A stretch of 64,000 bases of DNA from Oxytricha trifallax (Eukaryota; Ciliophora; Spirotrichea; Sporadotrichida; Oxytrichidae), in contig ARYC01000254.1 of assembly GCA_000711775.1 (NCBI GenBank), positions 62,001 to 126,000 on the forward strand, given 5' to 3'. Positions 25,219 to 36,441 of this stretch are shown piece after piece (position 1 is the first letter of the stretch; each line of letters begins with the position of its first letter). The notes under the pieces were generated by a model. The model was not told the origin of the DNA. It saw only the letters and a list, made by a program, of their open reading frames with translations, and searched no databases. The position numbers were made by a program, and so were the translations under genes.

Positions 25219-25693
25219 ATAAAGCTAAATATAAAGTAATAAGTAATACTGAAAGCAATTGAGATTGCCAAGCATTAAAAACTAGGTGCCAGTCGACAAA
25301 GTTTAATCTATACTTACCGCTATTCTGAGTTGAATTATTTGAGTAAAAAGGATTTCTCTGCAATTAATTAGCTCATGGTAATGATTAAGTCTTTAAGGTA
25401 AAGAAAAGTAGATTGAATTTTACGAAAATATCCTTCAAAAAGAGAGGATATGAATCAAATAATTCATTAATATAATATATTTTTATCTAACTAGTTATTT
25501 AAATTAAATAGTTTTAAGTGAAAGACAGAGACTACATTCTTAGCTGCGGTTAGACGACAATATAAGTTTTTATCATTATCATAAATTTAAATTCGCGATG
25601 TCTAGCATCATATCTACATCAATGCGGACTTTGGGATCTATGAAATATGTATTTGGGAGTTAAGGCGATTTTTTTGAATAAATGATTTCATGA
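25219..25693 (+). other. coding-like island, two plus-strand frames
   Basis: Two frames in different phases, 25219-25416 and 25454-25693, show protein-like sequence in locally GC-richer DNA. The first contains G-A-S-R-Q-S-L-I-Y-T-Y-R-Y-S-E-L and the second F-A-M-S-S-I-I-S-T-S-M-R-T-L-G-S. Neither has a clear start or a paralogue here. Two macronuclear segments or exons, or a decayed gene, are possible; each frame alone is short enough to arise by chance. Confidence 0.35.
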
Positions 25694-25914
25694 CAGAAAC
25701 TTCAACTAAGTCTTATTAGGCAAGATTTAAATAGAAGGTTTACTTTAAAATTAATAATTTGTTTTAAAATTAATTTTAGATGTATCTTATTAACTGCTTG
25801 AGAATTTAATAAAGTTATATTTTTATTATATAATAATACTCAAACATAAGTACAATTATAGTTATTATCCTAGAACATTTATTTCTTTTAATTGTAAATA
25901 TTTTAATAATTGGG

Positions 25915-26542
25915 CCATTAATTTTATAATTTAATTTGATCAGACAACATTTAATAGATAATTTCTATTTCTTTAATTTTCTCATTTTGAATCATTAAAA
26001 TTTATCAGAATCATCTATTGACCAAGCATTATTTAAGAATAATCGTAAGGTAATATCAATACAAACTAATTCTTTGTTTTCTTAATTCTATAATTTTATC
26101 TTTCATTTCAAAATTATTCTATTAAATGATAACTTGTAAATTAATTGAAAATTTAGATTAAACTTATTCTAAATTGATCTTAATTTGTTTTTGTAAATCT
26201 TGTAATTTGTTTTCAAAAGTCAACATCATAATATTTTTGCATTTTAATGAATTTTTAATAGAATTAATTTTTATATGAACATATATTTGATAGATATAAA
26301 ATTTTAACATTAAGATTTCTTTTTTCACTATATTTCTTTCTAAACACACAATTTTCTGATTAATTTTATTCATAGAAATTTATACATAAAAATGCAATTA
26401 ATTTTTAATCATTCGTTATTGAAAGGTCCCAAATCTTACTTTTAAATAATTATGGATTATATTATTTTTAATTAATTTTACTATAGTATCAAAGTTTTAA
26501 AACTTTACTTTCATTTATTACATTTACCAGAGTTTAATTCAT
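25915..26542 (-). pseudogene. array pseudogene, relative of copy at 28239
   Basis: Similarity to the intact copy at 28239 runs over most of its length, including W-D-L-S near the second cysteine pair and L-Q-D-L-Q-K-Q in the rod. The start M-N-Q-T-L is present at 26542, but the frame breaks within the first ten codons and again later, and the TGA stop position has changed. Together with the next gene it forms a pair duplicated as 28239-29983. Confidence 0.7.
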
Positions 26543-26655
26543 AAAATTAAAATATATTAGAAAAAAATAAAATTATTATTATTATAACTCTAAAAATTTA
26601 AATAATATAAATATACAGAGGATTTTGTTTAATTGTTTAAATTATTATTAAAAAT

Positions 26656-27324
26656 TCACTTATTTTATGGATTTGGTTGCTCGGGCAGCAATCTATGAAT
26701 ATCTTAATATAAAGATTCTTTCTCTGTAATTTTTAAGTTGTCCACTTAACCTTTAAAATACTTTATCGTGTCATTAATAGATAATTGCTTGCTATTGATC
26801 AAGTTTTGGTTGGTCTCAAAGTACTGTTATTAAGACTTTATTATATTTTATTCGCTCACCTTGCTCTATTTAATTTCATCTTTCATTTGATTTTTCAATG
26901 AGAGAATAAAATCAACTTAATGTTCAACCAAACTAATGTCAATAACTTTTTGAAGTTGCTCTAATTGGTTTGCTACATCAGTTTCAAAATATTTTTATAA
27001 TGATTTTTATTTTTCCTTGATTTTATCTATGAAGATCAAATGTTTTTTGAAATGTTGTAACTGAGAATGAACTCTGCTAGTTTCTACAATAAAATAGCTT
27101 TTCAATTGATTAATCTCTTTTTGAACTAGAGGTGAATTGAGTGCAATTTTTTAATTGCAATTTTCGCATAGAAATTCAAACTTTTGTTTTTTGTGATTTA
27201 GTAATTTCACTTTGTTTGGATTATATTTACTAAAATCATCGCATAGAAAAGCTACTTCACAATTTATAAAAAGGTAATTCTATTGAGTACCACACTTATT
27301 ACACTTGTATTAATCTTGATTCAT
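26656..27324 (-). CDS. array gene copy, intact (P-N-K-V-K-L subtype)
   Basis: The complete 222-residue frame has C-x2-C at 8/11 and 53/56 and Cys 22 and 28. The usual Trp-Asp segment is replaced by Y-N-P-N-K-V-K-L-L, with Val at position 39. The rod has many Gln and Lys, including Y-F-K-G-Q-V-D-N-L. The tail is L-L-P-E-Q-P-N-P-Q-N-K. It is closest to 29315 and to the remnant at 23233, and it follows the pseudogene at 25915 by only 114 bp. Confidence 0.9.
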
Positions 27325-27532
27325 TTTTGTTTTATAATATTATCAATATTTTAAAGCAATTTTATCTTAAAAATTTTACATTAATTTAAATATTCTTTAA
27401 GTGAATTAGTGAATTAGAAAAATTTATCATACAAATAAAAATTTTAATTGAAAAAACTAACAATATTTTTATTTTATTATTTACACTTTACAACTATGCG
27501 AGTTAAATTCTTAGATTCAATAAATAGGTTCA

Positions 27533-27564
<32 letters not shown>

Positions 27565-28238
27565 AAATTTTTAAAGCTTCGATTCTATAATTATATTAAT
27601 TCTCAATAGACATCATTTAACACTAAATATCTCATGAAATTAATTATAATATAGGGTATAAGGGGTTAAGAGAAATAAATATATTTATATAAATCTCTTT
27701 GATTAAATTATACTAACTTATGAAAATCAATGAATTTTATAAACTTATTTTTAATACTATTTATTAAAAACATAAATTTATCTTGTATTATAATTCACTC
27801 TTATTATATAGGATTTTATTTATTATACGAGACTAATATCACCTTTGGTCTTCACTTAGATTTTATTTACGATTAAACCATGATAATAGATAAATTTTCA
27901 ACGAACTTATTTTTAGAATTCAAACAATAATAAAAACATTAATGATTACTGGTGATAAAATTTCAATTAGATTTGTTAAAAATATTATTAAAATTTCTTA
28001 AATTAATAAAATTTACAATTAATAAATAAACAAAACTATACTTTATTTTATATAACAATATAATGATTCTTATGCTAATTTATTTAATAATAAAATAAAA
28101 AAATTAAACCAAAAATAACAATTATTTGAATAATTTTGAAATTGGAACAACAATGATTAAACTAAATTGTATTTATTCTTTTATTATGATTCAAGAAAAT
28201 AAAAATTTATAAATTTTAGTAAAAATTTAAATAATTAG
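27325..28238. other. intergenic spacer
   Basis: AT-rich, with a TA run at 27532-27558; otherwise nothing recognised. Confidence 0.5.
27532..27558. repeat. (TA)n microsatellite
   Basis: About thirteen uninterrupted dinucleotide units. Confidence 0.9.
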
Positions 28239-28892
28239 TCATTAATTTTATGGATTAAATTTATCTGGCAATAATTTGTGGACACTTTAATATATAGTTT
28301 CTTTTTCTTTGAGTTTGAGTTTTTCAATTTAAAGATCATAAAATTTATTGGCATCCTCGATTGACATTGTATCATTTAAGAATAATAGTTTGTTACCATC
28401 AATAAATTATTCTTTAGCTTTTAAAATATCTCCTAGCTTTTCTTTCGTATGTTAAATGTTTTTTGAAAGGGTATTTTGTAAATTAATTAAAAATTCCTCA
28501 TGAATTTAATCTAAGATTGATTTCATTTGATTTTTTAAATCTTGCAATTTGCTCTCAATATCTATTTTGAATAATGTTTTCATATAATTGGATTGTTATT
28601 GAATTTATTTTTTTATATCATCATACTTTTTATATATCTAAAAGTCATTAATTACATAGTTTTATTTTTGTCTCTATATTTCTTTCTATACACATAGCTC
28701 TGATATTAGCTATTTTTCATAGCAGTCATCGCATAAAAATGCAATAAATTTCTAGTCATCCATTATAGAAAAGGTCCAAGTATAACTTTTATATATTTTT
28801 GGATCATCACATTTTAAATTGATTCTACTATAGAGTATCAAAGTTTTAAACTTTTACTTGCATTGATTACATTTATAAAGAGTCTAGCTCAT
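28239..28892 (-). CDS. array gene copy, intact
   Basis: The frame of 217 residues starts M-S-Q-T-L-Y-K-C-N-Q-C. The Cys normally at 20 is Leu, Cys 28 and Trp 39 (Y-T-W-T-F-S) are kept, and the second pair C-D-D-C is one residue later than in most copies. The rod includes L-N-D-T-M-S-I-E-D-A-N-K-F-Y-D, a block shared with many array members, and the tail is L-L-P-D-K-F-N-P-Q-N-Q. The pseudogene at 25915 is its nearest relative. Confidence 0.88.
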
Positions 28893-29314
28893 ATATTAAA
28901 TTGTTTAAATAAATTATAAATATATTATTTTAAGAGTTTATATTTATATTATGAAAAATCAAATTAAATATTTAAACTTTATCTTATTCATATATTTTAA
29001 GTTTCTAATTAATAAATGCTAAAAAGTCTTTTACAATTATCAAAACTACTATCAAAAAGATGTGTTTTTATTTAATAATTTTATCGAATTTGAAATTGTA
29101 ATTTATACACAATAAATAACTCCATTTTTTATAGATGGAAATGTAAATGTAAAATATAAATTATTTAATAAATTATTATGAATTTAATAAAGTTATTAAA
29201 TAAAAGATGCTTATATAAAAATATATTAAAATAATAAAAGTTTATTGAAAGAATGAAGAATAATATATAAATGATAATTATTTAATTGTTATAAAATCTT
29301 AAAAATATACTTTG
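28893..29314. other. intergenic spacer, nothing recognised
   Basis: AT-rich; no feature found. Confidence 0.5.
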
Positions 29315-29983
29315 TCAATTATTTTGTGGATTTGGCTATTCAGGCAACAATCTATGAATCTCCTAATATAAATTTTCTTTCTCTGCGATCTCCAAATTAT
29401 CCACCTAGCCTTGAAAATACTTCAAAGTGTCATTAATAGATAATTACTTGCTATCAATCAACTTTTGGTTTGTCTCAAAGTACTACTACTTTGTCTTAAT
29501 TATATTTTATTCGCTAATTTTGTTCTCTTGAATAACATCTTGCATCTGATTCTTCAAGCACATAAAGAAATCAATTAGATTCTTATTTAAACTTTTATCT
29601 ACGGCTTTTTGAAGTTATCCCAATTATTAAATTATATCGATCTCGAATAGTTTCTTAAATTAAGTTTGCTTGATTTTCAATTCTTCTAAGTAATGTAAAT
29701 ATTTTTTGAAAGGCAGTAGCTTTGCATGAGTCCTGCTAGTTTCTTCTATACAATGAATTTTTAATTGATTAATTTCATTTTAGACTTGAGGTTAATTCAT
29801 GATTGAGTTTTCATTGCAGTCTTCACATACAAATTCAAATTTTTATTTATTGGAGTTAAGAAGTTTCACTTAATTTGGAGCAAATTTACTGAAATCATCA
29901 CATTAAAAAGCTACTTCACAATTTATGAAGAGATGGCTCTTCTTAGCTCCACATTAATTACACTTGTAAAGCTTTTAATTCAT
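29315..29983 (-). CDS. array gene copy, intact (P-N-Q-V-K-L subtype)
   Basis: The complete 222-residue frame is nearly collinear with 26656. C-x2-C pairs are at 8/11 and 53/56, I-N-C-E-V-A-F-Q-C-D-D lies between them, and F-A-P-N-Q-V-K-L-L replaces the Trp segment. The rod carries Y-F-E-T-N-Q-K-L-I-D-S-K-Q-L-S-I, and the tail is L-L-P-E-Q-P-N-P-Q-N-N. Together with 28239 it repeats the gene order of 25915-27324. Confidence 0.9.
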
Positions 29984-30771
29984 TTTAATTATAATTAGTA
30001 TAAATAATTCAAAATTTAAAAGTAATTATAATATACAAACGATATTCATAAATATAATTTTTAAAAATGTGAATATTTAATTTATAAAATGAATTAATAA
30101 AAAAGATTATGAATTTATTTGCAATCTATAATTTATCAAATAACCTCAGACTTTAAAGGTAATTTTATTTACTTGTATGATAAGATTATATTAAATTGTA
30201 ATTAATCTGATTAAAAAATTGTCATAAAAAATGCTTTAAAATTTCTTTTCTTTCTATCTTATTCCAAATTATTTTGAATTATCACTGAAATAAGCATAAT
30301 ATATGCTAATTAAAAAGGACCAAAACAATAATTTCCTTACATATAATTCTAAAATTCTTATATTCTTTAATACTCTAATTTTCAATACACAGTAGAAATA
30401 TCCAGAAGTATGTAAGTAATATTATAATCAAGCTATCTTTATTCAAAATAATTAAAATAAATATAAGTTTATTGATTTAAAATATCTAAGTATAAACAAA
30501 TATAAAATAGGTGACAGAAATATTATTAAAAATAATATTATGATATATATAACTATCAGAATAATTAAAATATTTTTAATTAGATTTTCATATATAAAGA
30601 TCATTTGATTTATAAAATTTGTATTGATGTTTAAAATTTAGTTTTTATAACTAAAAATTTAATAATATAAATTTACAAAACATATTTTTTAGAATGAATT
30701 AAATATATTAAATTTATATTAAATCTTTATTATAAAATTATAAATTTAAAGAAATACTTTAATTATAAGAT
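29984..30771. other. intergenic spacer, nothing recognised
   Basis: AT-rich; no supported frame or repeat. Confidence 0.5.
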
Positions 30772-31785
30772 TCATTTGGTGATTTGCATATTGGGATTGA
30801 ACATCATGAATTGTTTGATCTTTTAATCTGTCTATTTCTCGATTGTTTTCTGAATCTGATTTTGGAGTTCTAAGCATTAAATCATTTCGTGTGCTGATTG
30901 ATATACTTCAGTAGTAGCGAAAACTGTATCACTTACAATATTTTGAATTTGTTTTGAAATGAGCTCAAGTAGCTATTAAGCAAGTTTCACATTTGGGTAT
31001 TCGTAACGGGTCTTCAAGTAGTTAAATTATGAGCTCTCAATTTTGTCTTATAAGTTATGATTAAGCAGAGTCAATCTGCTGAATTAATTAAGAAAATCAC
31101 TGCTTAATTTCATGGTTAAGTCTGATAAGAAGCTATTAACAAAGATTTTGAGAGTTTCCTCTTCTGTTGCATCACATTATTCCTGAGTTTGATTGACTTT
31201 ATCATCAAAACTTACTTTAAGCTTTCTATCTTAATTCTTAAGAATTTTGGCAACTGTAGCATGCTTTTAGTGTAGAAGTTCCTTAATTTGCTTCTTTTAG
31301 TTCTAAACTTTTTCAGTAAGTTAGCATAATGTACTGTACTATGAATTTAGGCTTTTGAACTGCATTTATATCTATTTTTTATTCTCAAGAAGTTTCTCAT
31401 TGTTGAACTTATTCGAGTTGATTAGCTTAGTAATTTCTCTCCTCTGATTTTCTAACTTTCTATTGAGCATATCGTTTGTGTGGATAAGCTTATCTTGCTC
31501 AAATAAGCCTCCATAGAGAACTCTAAAGCATGTTTGACATAAGTAATTTGTTTCATTGTTAATCAAGTCTGTGATATGGTAACGTGCTACATAATGAATT
31601 GGATAATCATTGACTGGATTTTATATCTTTTCATTTTATCCTTAGAGTTGCGAGAAGTTCTATAATTAATCTTGATTAATATGGGAGTTTTGTTGCCCTT
31701 AAAAAGTTTGTTAAATTGGGACCTGATTTTAGGTTATACCTAATTATTAGCAAGAAAAGCAAATATGGGGGACTGATTGATTCAT
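30772..31785 (-). CDS. family-2 gene, intact, 337 residues
   Basis: It starts M-N-Q-S-V-P-H-I-C-F-S-C (Cys 9/12). A 70-residue Gln/Asn-rich linker leads to A-R-Y-H-I-T-D-L and Y-L-C-Q-T-C-F (Cys 83/86). About 250 residues of coiled-coil-like sequence follow, and the end is N-P-N-M-Q-I-T-K. It shares its plan and several motifs with 19712. Base composition is less AT-rich than that of the small array genes, suggesting stronger coding constraint. No TGA lies within the frame. A scaffold-like protein is inferred; no known family recognised. Confidence 0.88.
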
Positions 31786-32560
31786 TACAATTATTGATTT
31801 TCTAATTTAATTATTATTTATAATGTTATATTTTTTATATAATACTCTTTAGGCCATTTATTTAAATATTCAAAAAAATGCTAGAATTTATAGTAAAAGT
31901 TATTAAATTATATTTTCTTTGCTTTTTATTATTTTTTTTATTAAATAAGATTATCTAACATCCATATCATAAATTATTATCGATTATCTTTAAATTGCAT
32001 TAAATAATTAAAAAATTTCTTAATAGATCATCCATTTTAATTCATAAAATAAAACTATTTTTTATGTTTTTTTAAGACTTAAGATAACTTTTATTTGCAA
32101 TTAAATTTTGAGATTTTGCCTTATTAAATATAGGGTCTGAATAATGTATTGAATTCCCAAAAAATTGACTTACAAGCTTATTAATTTATCATTATCGTTT
32201 AATTATGGATTTTTTTTAATTTACTATTTAAGTCTACTTTTTAGTAAATTTTATTGATAAATGATATTAATAAGAAATATTGTGTTTAAATTAATTTAAA
32301 AAACAATTAAATTCTATCATAATATTTAATAATCTTCATGTTATGTTAGAATTATCAATTACTATTTTTTCTATATCTTTAGGTTAACATTAAAATTATT
32401 TTTTTAACTTCAAACTAATAGGTTTATATAGGAAAATTAGAAAAATTATTAATTATTATGTTTTTATTAGTTTTCATTCTGATTTAATAGCATTTCAAGG
32501 CATCACTCATCTTTTACATATTAGATTATCTTAGATTAATTTCACAGAATTAGGATTTGA
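31786..32560. other. intergenic spacer
   Basis: AT-rich; no gene recognised before composition changes near 32560. Confidence 0.5.
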
Positions 32561-33360
32561 TACTTTACCTGTCATTCCTTTTTTCAAATAAACGTCCTAA
32601 TTTATTTAGACTAAAGTAATATATACTCTATTAATATTAAAAAAATTAATAAGCAAGCTATTAAATAAGAAACACAGAATGGGTATACTGACCAAAACAC
32701 AAAGAGATATCATACAGGGAGATGTCTCACACAATACACTATTGATATCATAAAGAACAACAAAGAATAGTGGGGACTACACATACTAGAAATCTTATAA
32801 GGAAAGGCTATAACATACTCAACCAATTCCAAATACACCTTACCAAGCTTCAATATGACAAGGAAAACAAAGATGACTAATTCTAACTATGAACTTAGTA
32901 ACTTTTTCAAATGCTAAGACTAGTAGCAATCAATAAAAGATTCATCAGACCATAAACTAAATCTGAAGAATCAGCATAACAGCACCAGCACCCCCATCAC
33001 CTTAAGAAGTCTCACTCTCAGACCACTATGTGATCAGAGATAGTTAACATAAAAAAGAGCTCGAAAACTTCGAAAAAAAGTACCGAGAATATGAAACAAC
33101 CTCAACGACTTCAACAGAAATAGCAACCTAATAACAAAAAGGTGCTATACTCAGAAAACGAAGAAGATTGAAGCTCAGTTGAAGAAAGACAAGAATACGA
33201 CGCCTACGACAAAGAACCATCCATAGAGGAAAGTTCCAGCTAACATACCTACTATATAGATAGTCAGTCCGAACATTCGGAAAGATATATGAATCACTGC
33301 CGAAAAATTTGCGAAGATGCAAACGTCAAATACGTCATCTGGAAAAGATAGTACTAAATA
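32561..33360 (+). CDS. GC-richer, A/C-biased coding region, unrecognised
   Basis: An uninterrupted plus frame of 177 codons (32561-33094) is followed by overlapping stretches in other frames with better protein character: E-N-F-E-K-K-Y-R-E-Y-E-T-T-S near 33075, then R-Q-E-Y-D-A-Y-D-K-E-P-S-I-E-E and I-C-E-D-A-N-V-K-Y-V-I-W-K-R up to 33350. The frame changes at least twice, so there are undetected eliminated sequences, frameshifts, or decay. No similarity to the array families; codons favour A and C at third positions. It is probably the upstream part of the gene continued at 33407. Confidence 0.5.
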
Positions 33361-33406
33361 TTAAATTAATAATTAAAGGTTGAGCCTTAAAATTTAGTAC
33401 TAAATA
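33349..33406. other. candidate IES flanked by 12-bp pointers
   Basis: The direct repeat TAGTACTAAATA occurs at 33349-33360 and 33395-33406, enclosing a 34-bp, more AT-rich spacer. Loss of one repeat plus spacer (46 bp) joins the frame ending V-I-W-K-R-Q-Y-Q directly, in phase, to the frame that contains M-Q-T-I-T-K at 33458. This is the arrangement of a hypotrich internal eliminated sequence with its pointer. The outer bases also form a short inverted repeat (AGTACTAAAT/ATTTAGTACT). Confidence 0.6.
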
Positions 33407-33733
33407 GTAATAATTAATACCAATAATATAATTAATAAGTTAACAACTTTTAAAGATATGCAGACTATCACTAAAGCACATCTTATAGAGCGATTCAACA
33501 CAAGTGAATCATGCATCTCAATTTGGCTCAACACCATCAACACATAGCTCTTCAACAAAATTAAAGAATTCTCCAATGTCATCAGCGCCATGATAAAAAA
33601 CCTATCCAAAGAACTTTTACTTTCATGGATGAACATGGACGATGAACAACTTAGAGAAGACATCAACAAGAATGTTGGATCAATGGTAGACAATAACCTT
33701 ACTATAGTCCAATCTTTAGACTACTAACTGTGA
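33407..33733 (+). CDS. unrecognised coding segment after the candidate IES
   Basis: The frame is open from the pointer through Met at 33458 to TGA at 33731-33733. Sequence includes I-S-I-W-L-N-T-I-N-T-Q-L-F-N-K-I and M-D-D-E-Q-L-R-E-D-I-N-K-N-V, predicted helical. It is GC-richer than the surroundings and has only two TAA/TAG codons. Its 3' end abuts the next frame, which lies in a different phase, so the two may be parts of one gene. No family recognised. Confidence 0.5.
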
Positions 33734-33738
33734 TCCTT

Positions 33739-34212
33739 ATGAAAAACATCACAGCAAACGAGGCTGGCTGCATCTCAGTGTCAGCAGACTACCACGAACG
33801 CCTAAATAAGTTAGAAATCTACATAAAATGTTTGCAAAAGCATACATACTTCATGAAGAGTGATTTCACTCAACTTATCACTACTAGATGTAAAAAATTC
33901 ATAGTCTCCAAAGAACTGAAATTCTCAATCAACGTCAATCACTTCGATACGTAATTCAAATTCAAAGACTAAGGAGAGACAGTCCAAATCCTACACTCCA
34001 GACCAAGAAAAGGAGAAAAAGAAGAAACAACAAAAAAAAAACCAAAGGAAGAGGAGGAAAGAGAAGAAACAACAGAAGTAGATGAAAGCTCAGTATACAG
34101 GAGAGAATCTCCAATTAACTAAAAGGGCTTGTCCCTTATTTTCACTAAAAAGCAATTTAGATCTGGGGTCCCCAGAGACTTCAATGTGATCTTATTATTA
34201 TTATTATATTGA
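33739..34212 (+). CDS. unrecognised frame with a charged Lys/Glu-rich tail
   Basis: The 157-residue frame from Met at 33739 contains S-A-D-Y-H-E-R-L-N-K-L-E-I-Y-I and F-T-Q-L-I-T-T-R-C-K-K-F-I. It then becomes highly charged (K-K-K-P-K-E-E-E-E-R-E-E-T-T-E) and ends hydrophobic. The phase differs from the preceding frame. Reading upstream of Met is also open, so the true start is uncertain. Function unknown; it probably belongs to the same gene as 33407-33733. Confidence 0.5.
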
Positions 34213-34290
34213 AATATAAAAATAATTTTAAATACTCATACTTTGATAGCCTAACATATAATATAATTTAGATTTTTTATATTAACTACG

Positions 34291-35234
34291 TGTTACCACC
34301 GAGACCACCTACCCCACCCCCTACCCATACCCACACCCTACTCCATACCTTACCCCTACCCCACCCCCCTAAAATACCCCATTTCATATCAAGTTTTTTA
34401 TCTACAGGGTCTAAATCTATATCCTTCATGACATCTCGACATCAAAGACCCTATTTTATATATAAAATTATATTATAATATCATTTTTTATATTTCCATG
34501 ATAGTGGAATAAATAATATAAATTTAATGCTTTGTCAAGTTTCACGATGTTTGTCAATCATTCTACACCATGCCTTATGAAATATAATTTGAAAAAACTT
34601 TTCTATTAAATAATAATTTTTTTTTATTCAATAAAATATTTATATACTATAGTATAAAAAAAATTTTAAATAAATTTTAACCCTTAAATCAACTTCATTC
34701 GGCATAATTCAAAGAAAAAGTCTTATTAATTTTTTAAGTTTTTATTTTCGTTATTAACCAAAGCTAATAGACAAATTAGATATAAAAAAAAAGAAAATAA
34801 AAAACTTAAAAAATTAATAAGACTTTTTCTTTGAATTATGCCGAATGAAGTTGATTTAAGGGTTAAAATTTATTTTAAAATTTTTTTTATACTATAGTAT
34901 ATAAATATTTGATTGAATAAAAAAAATTATTATTTAATAGAAAAGTTTTTTCAAATTATATTTCATAAGGCATGGTGTAGAATGATTGACAAACATCGTG
35001 AAACTTGACAAAGCATTAAATTTATATTATTTATTCCACTATCATTGAAATATAAAAAATGATATTATAATATAATTTTATATATAAAATAGGGTCTTTG
35101 ATGTCGAGATGTCATGAAGGATATAGATTTAGACCCTGTAGATAAAAAACTTGATATGAAATGGGGTATTTTAGGGGGGTGGGTAGGGTGGGGGTATGGG
35201 GTAGGGGGTGGGGTAGGGGGTCTCGGTAGGAACA
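34291..35234. mobile_element. 944-bp foldback element with G/C-rich tips
   Basis: Two long, nearly identical inverted arms meet around 34765. The tips are TGTTACCACCGAGACC on the left and its diverged complement on the right, followed by about 80 bp of C-rich (left) or G-rich (right) tracts with repeated GGGGTAGGG-like units. The 6-bp ACTACG is duplicated at 34285-34290 and 35235-35240. No transposase frame was seen. The flanking plus frame is open and in phase on both sides (I-L-T-T | H-P-F-H). Foldback transposon or terminal-repeat pair; the G tract could form quadruplexes. Confidence 0.8.
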
Positions 35235-35445
35235 ACTACGCATCCCTTTCATATACTGCTGAAAGGAGAAGTCCTCTCTTCAATTAAAAGCATAAAAAAG
35301 AAAACCTTTTCTCCAGATCATTAAGAAGTTTAAGATACAAAAGAATTGCAGAAAACAACTATAGTTTAGCAATATCCTTTACAACAAACAGTCATGAACT
35401 AATTTCTTATTATAATTCTCGTGATTGATTAATATTTTAATGATT
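35235..35445 (+). other. coding-like segment downstream of the foldback
   Basis: The plus frame L-L-K-G-E-V-L-S-S-I-K-S-I-K-K-K and D-T-K-E-L-Q-K-T-T-I runs to TGA near 35443. It is in the same phase as the open frame immediately left of the foldback (from about 34213). Probably the end of the GC-richer gene region. Confidence 0.4.
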
Positions 35446-35772
35446 GTTGATTTTTTGTAAATAAAAGTTCTTGAGAAATGATGTTATCTTTTTTAAATAA
35501 TGTGATTGAAATAATTTTAGTTATCAGCCAAAATCAATATTAATTATACTTATTTATTTTATTGGAGTTATTTAATTAATTTTCCCTTTATTAGAATAAG
35601 ATTAACATTTTTAATTATATTTTTCATTTATAAACATATTTTTAAGTTATTTTTAAATGATGTTAAATAAAAGAATAATTTATTGATAAGAATCATATAA
35701 TTAAATTATTAAAAATAAATATATCCCTTCATTTTATAATACGAGGCTTGAATTTATAGTAATATTAAATTG
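35446..35772. other. intergenic spacer, nothing recognised
   Basis: AT-rich; composition returns to that of the array spacers. Confidence 0.5.
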
Positions 35773-36441
35773 TCATTAATTTTATGGATTAAATTGCTAG
35801 GGCATAAGATCGCGGATTTTTTCATACAGCTACTCTTTCTCTTTTAATTTTAGATTGCTAATTTGTTAGCCATAGTACTTATCAGTATCTTCAATTGAAA
35901 GTGTTCCATTTTGGAAATGAGATTTATTGAGTTCGATATATTAGTCCTTAACTTTCAAAATGTCTTAAATTTTAATTTTAGACTCATTAATATTATCTGA
36001 AATGATGCTTTAAATATTCATCAATAATTCATTTAGAGATTTTTCCATCTAATCCTTTTAACTAATTTGAATATCTCTAATTCTACTTTCGATATCTAAT
36101 TAAAATAATTCTTAGAAATTCTAGGATTTTTATTGAATTTATGAGATTGCACTCACAAATTTTACATGATTCTCTTAGCCTGAGAAATTATATTTGAAGT
36201 TTTTGATAAAATCTTCAATTTGATATTGTATCTCATTTTTAACAAAAGGAAGACTCAATATCTTTATTTTGTAGCACTTAACGCATAGTAATTCAAATTT
36301 TTCTTTATTTTGAGTAGAATTATCCCATTTTGTATTTTTGAAGACTTCTGGGTCATCGCATTTGTAGTACAGCATATTAAAGCACAACAAAGATTAATTG
36401 CTTGACTTGCATTTATTGCAGTTGTAATGAGTTTAATTCAT
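35773..36441 (-). CDS. array gene copy, intact
   Basis: The complete 222-residue frame starts M-N-Q-T-H-Y-N-C-N-K-C; Cys are at 8, 11, 20, 28, 53 and 56, with Trp 39 in T-K-W-D-N-S. The rod has N-G-T-L-S-I-E-D-T-D-K-Y-Y-G-Q-Q-I, the form of the D-T/A-x-K-F-Y-D block here. The tail is L-M-P-Q-Q-F-N-P-Q-N-Q. The broken 5' piece at 38770-39023 is its nearest relative. Confidence 0.9.
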
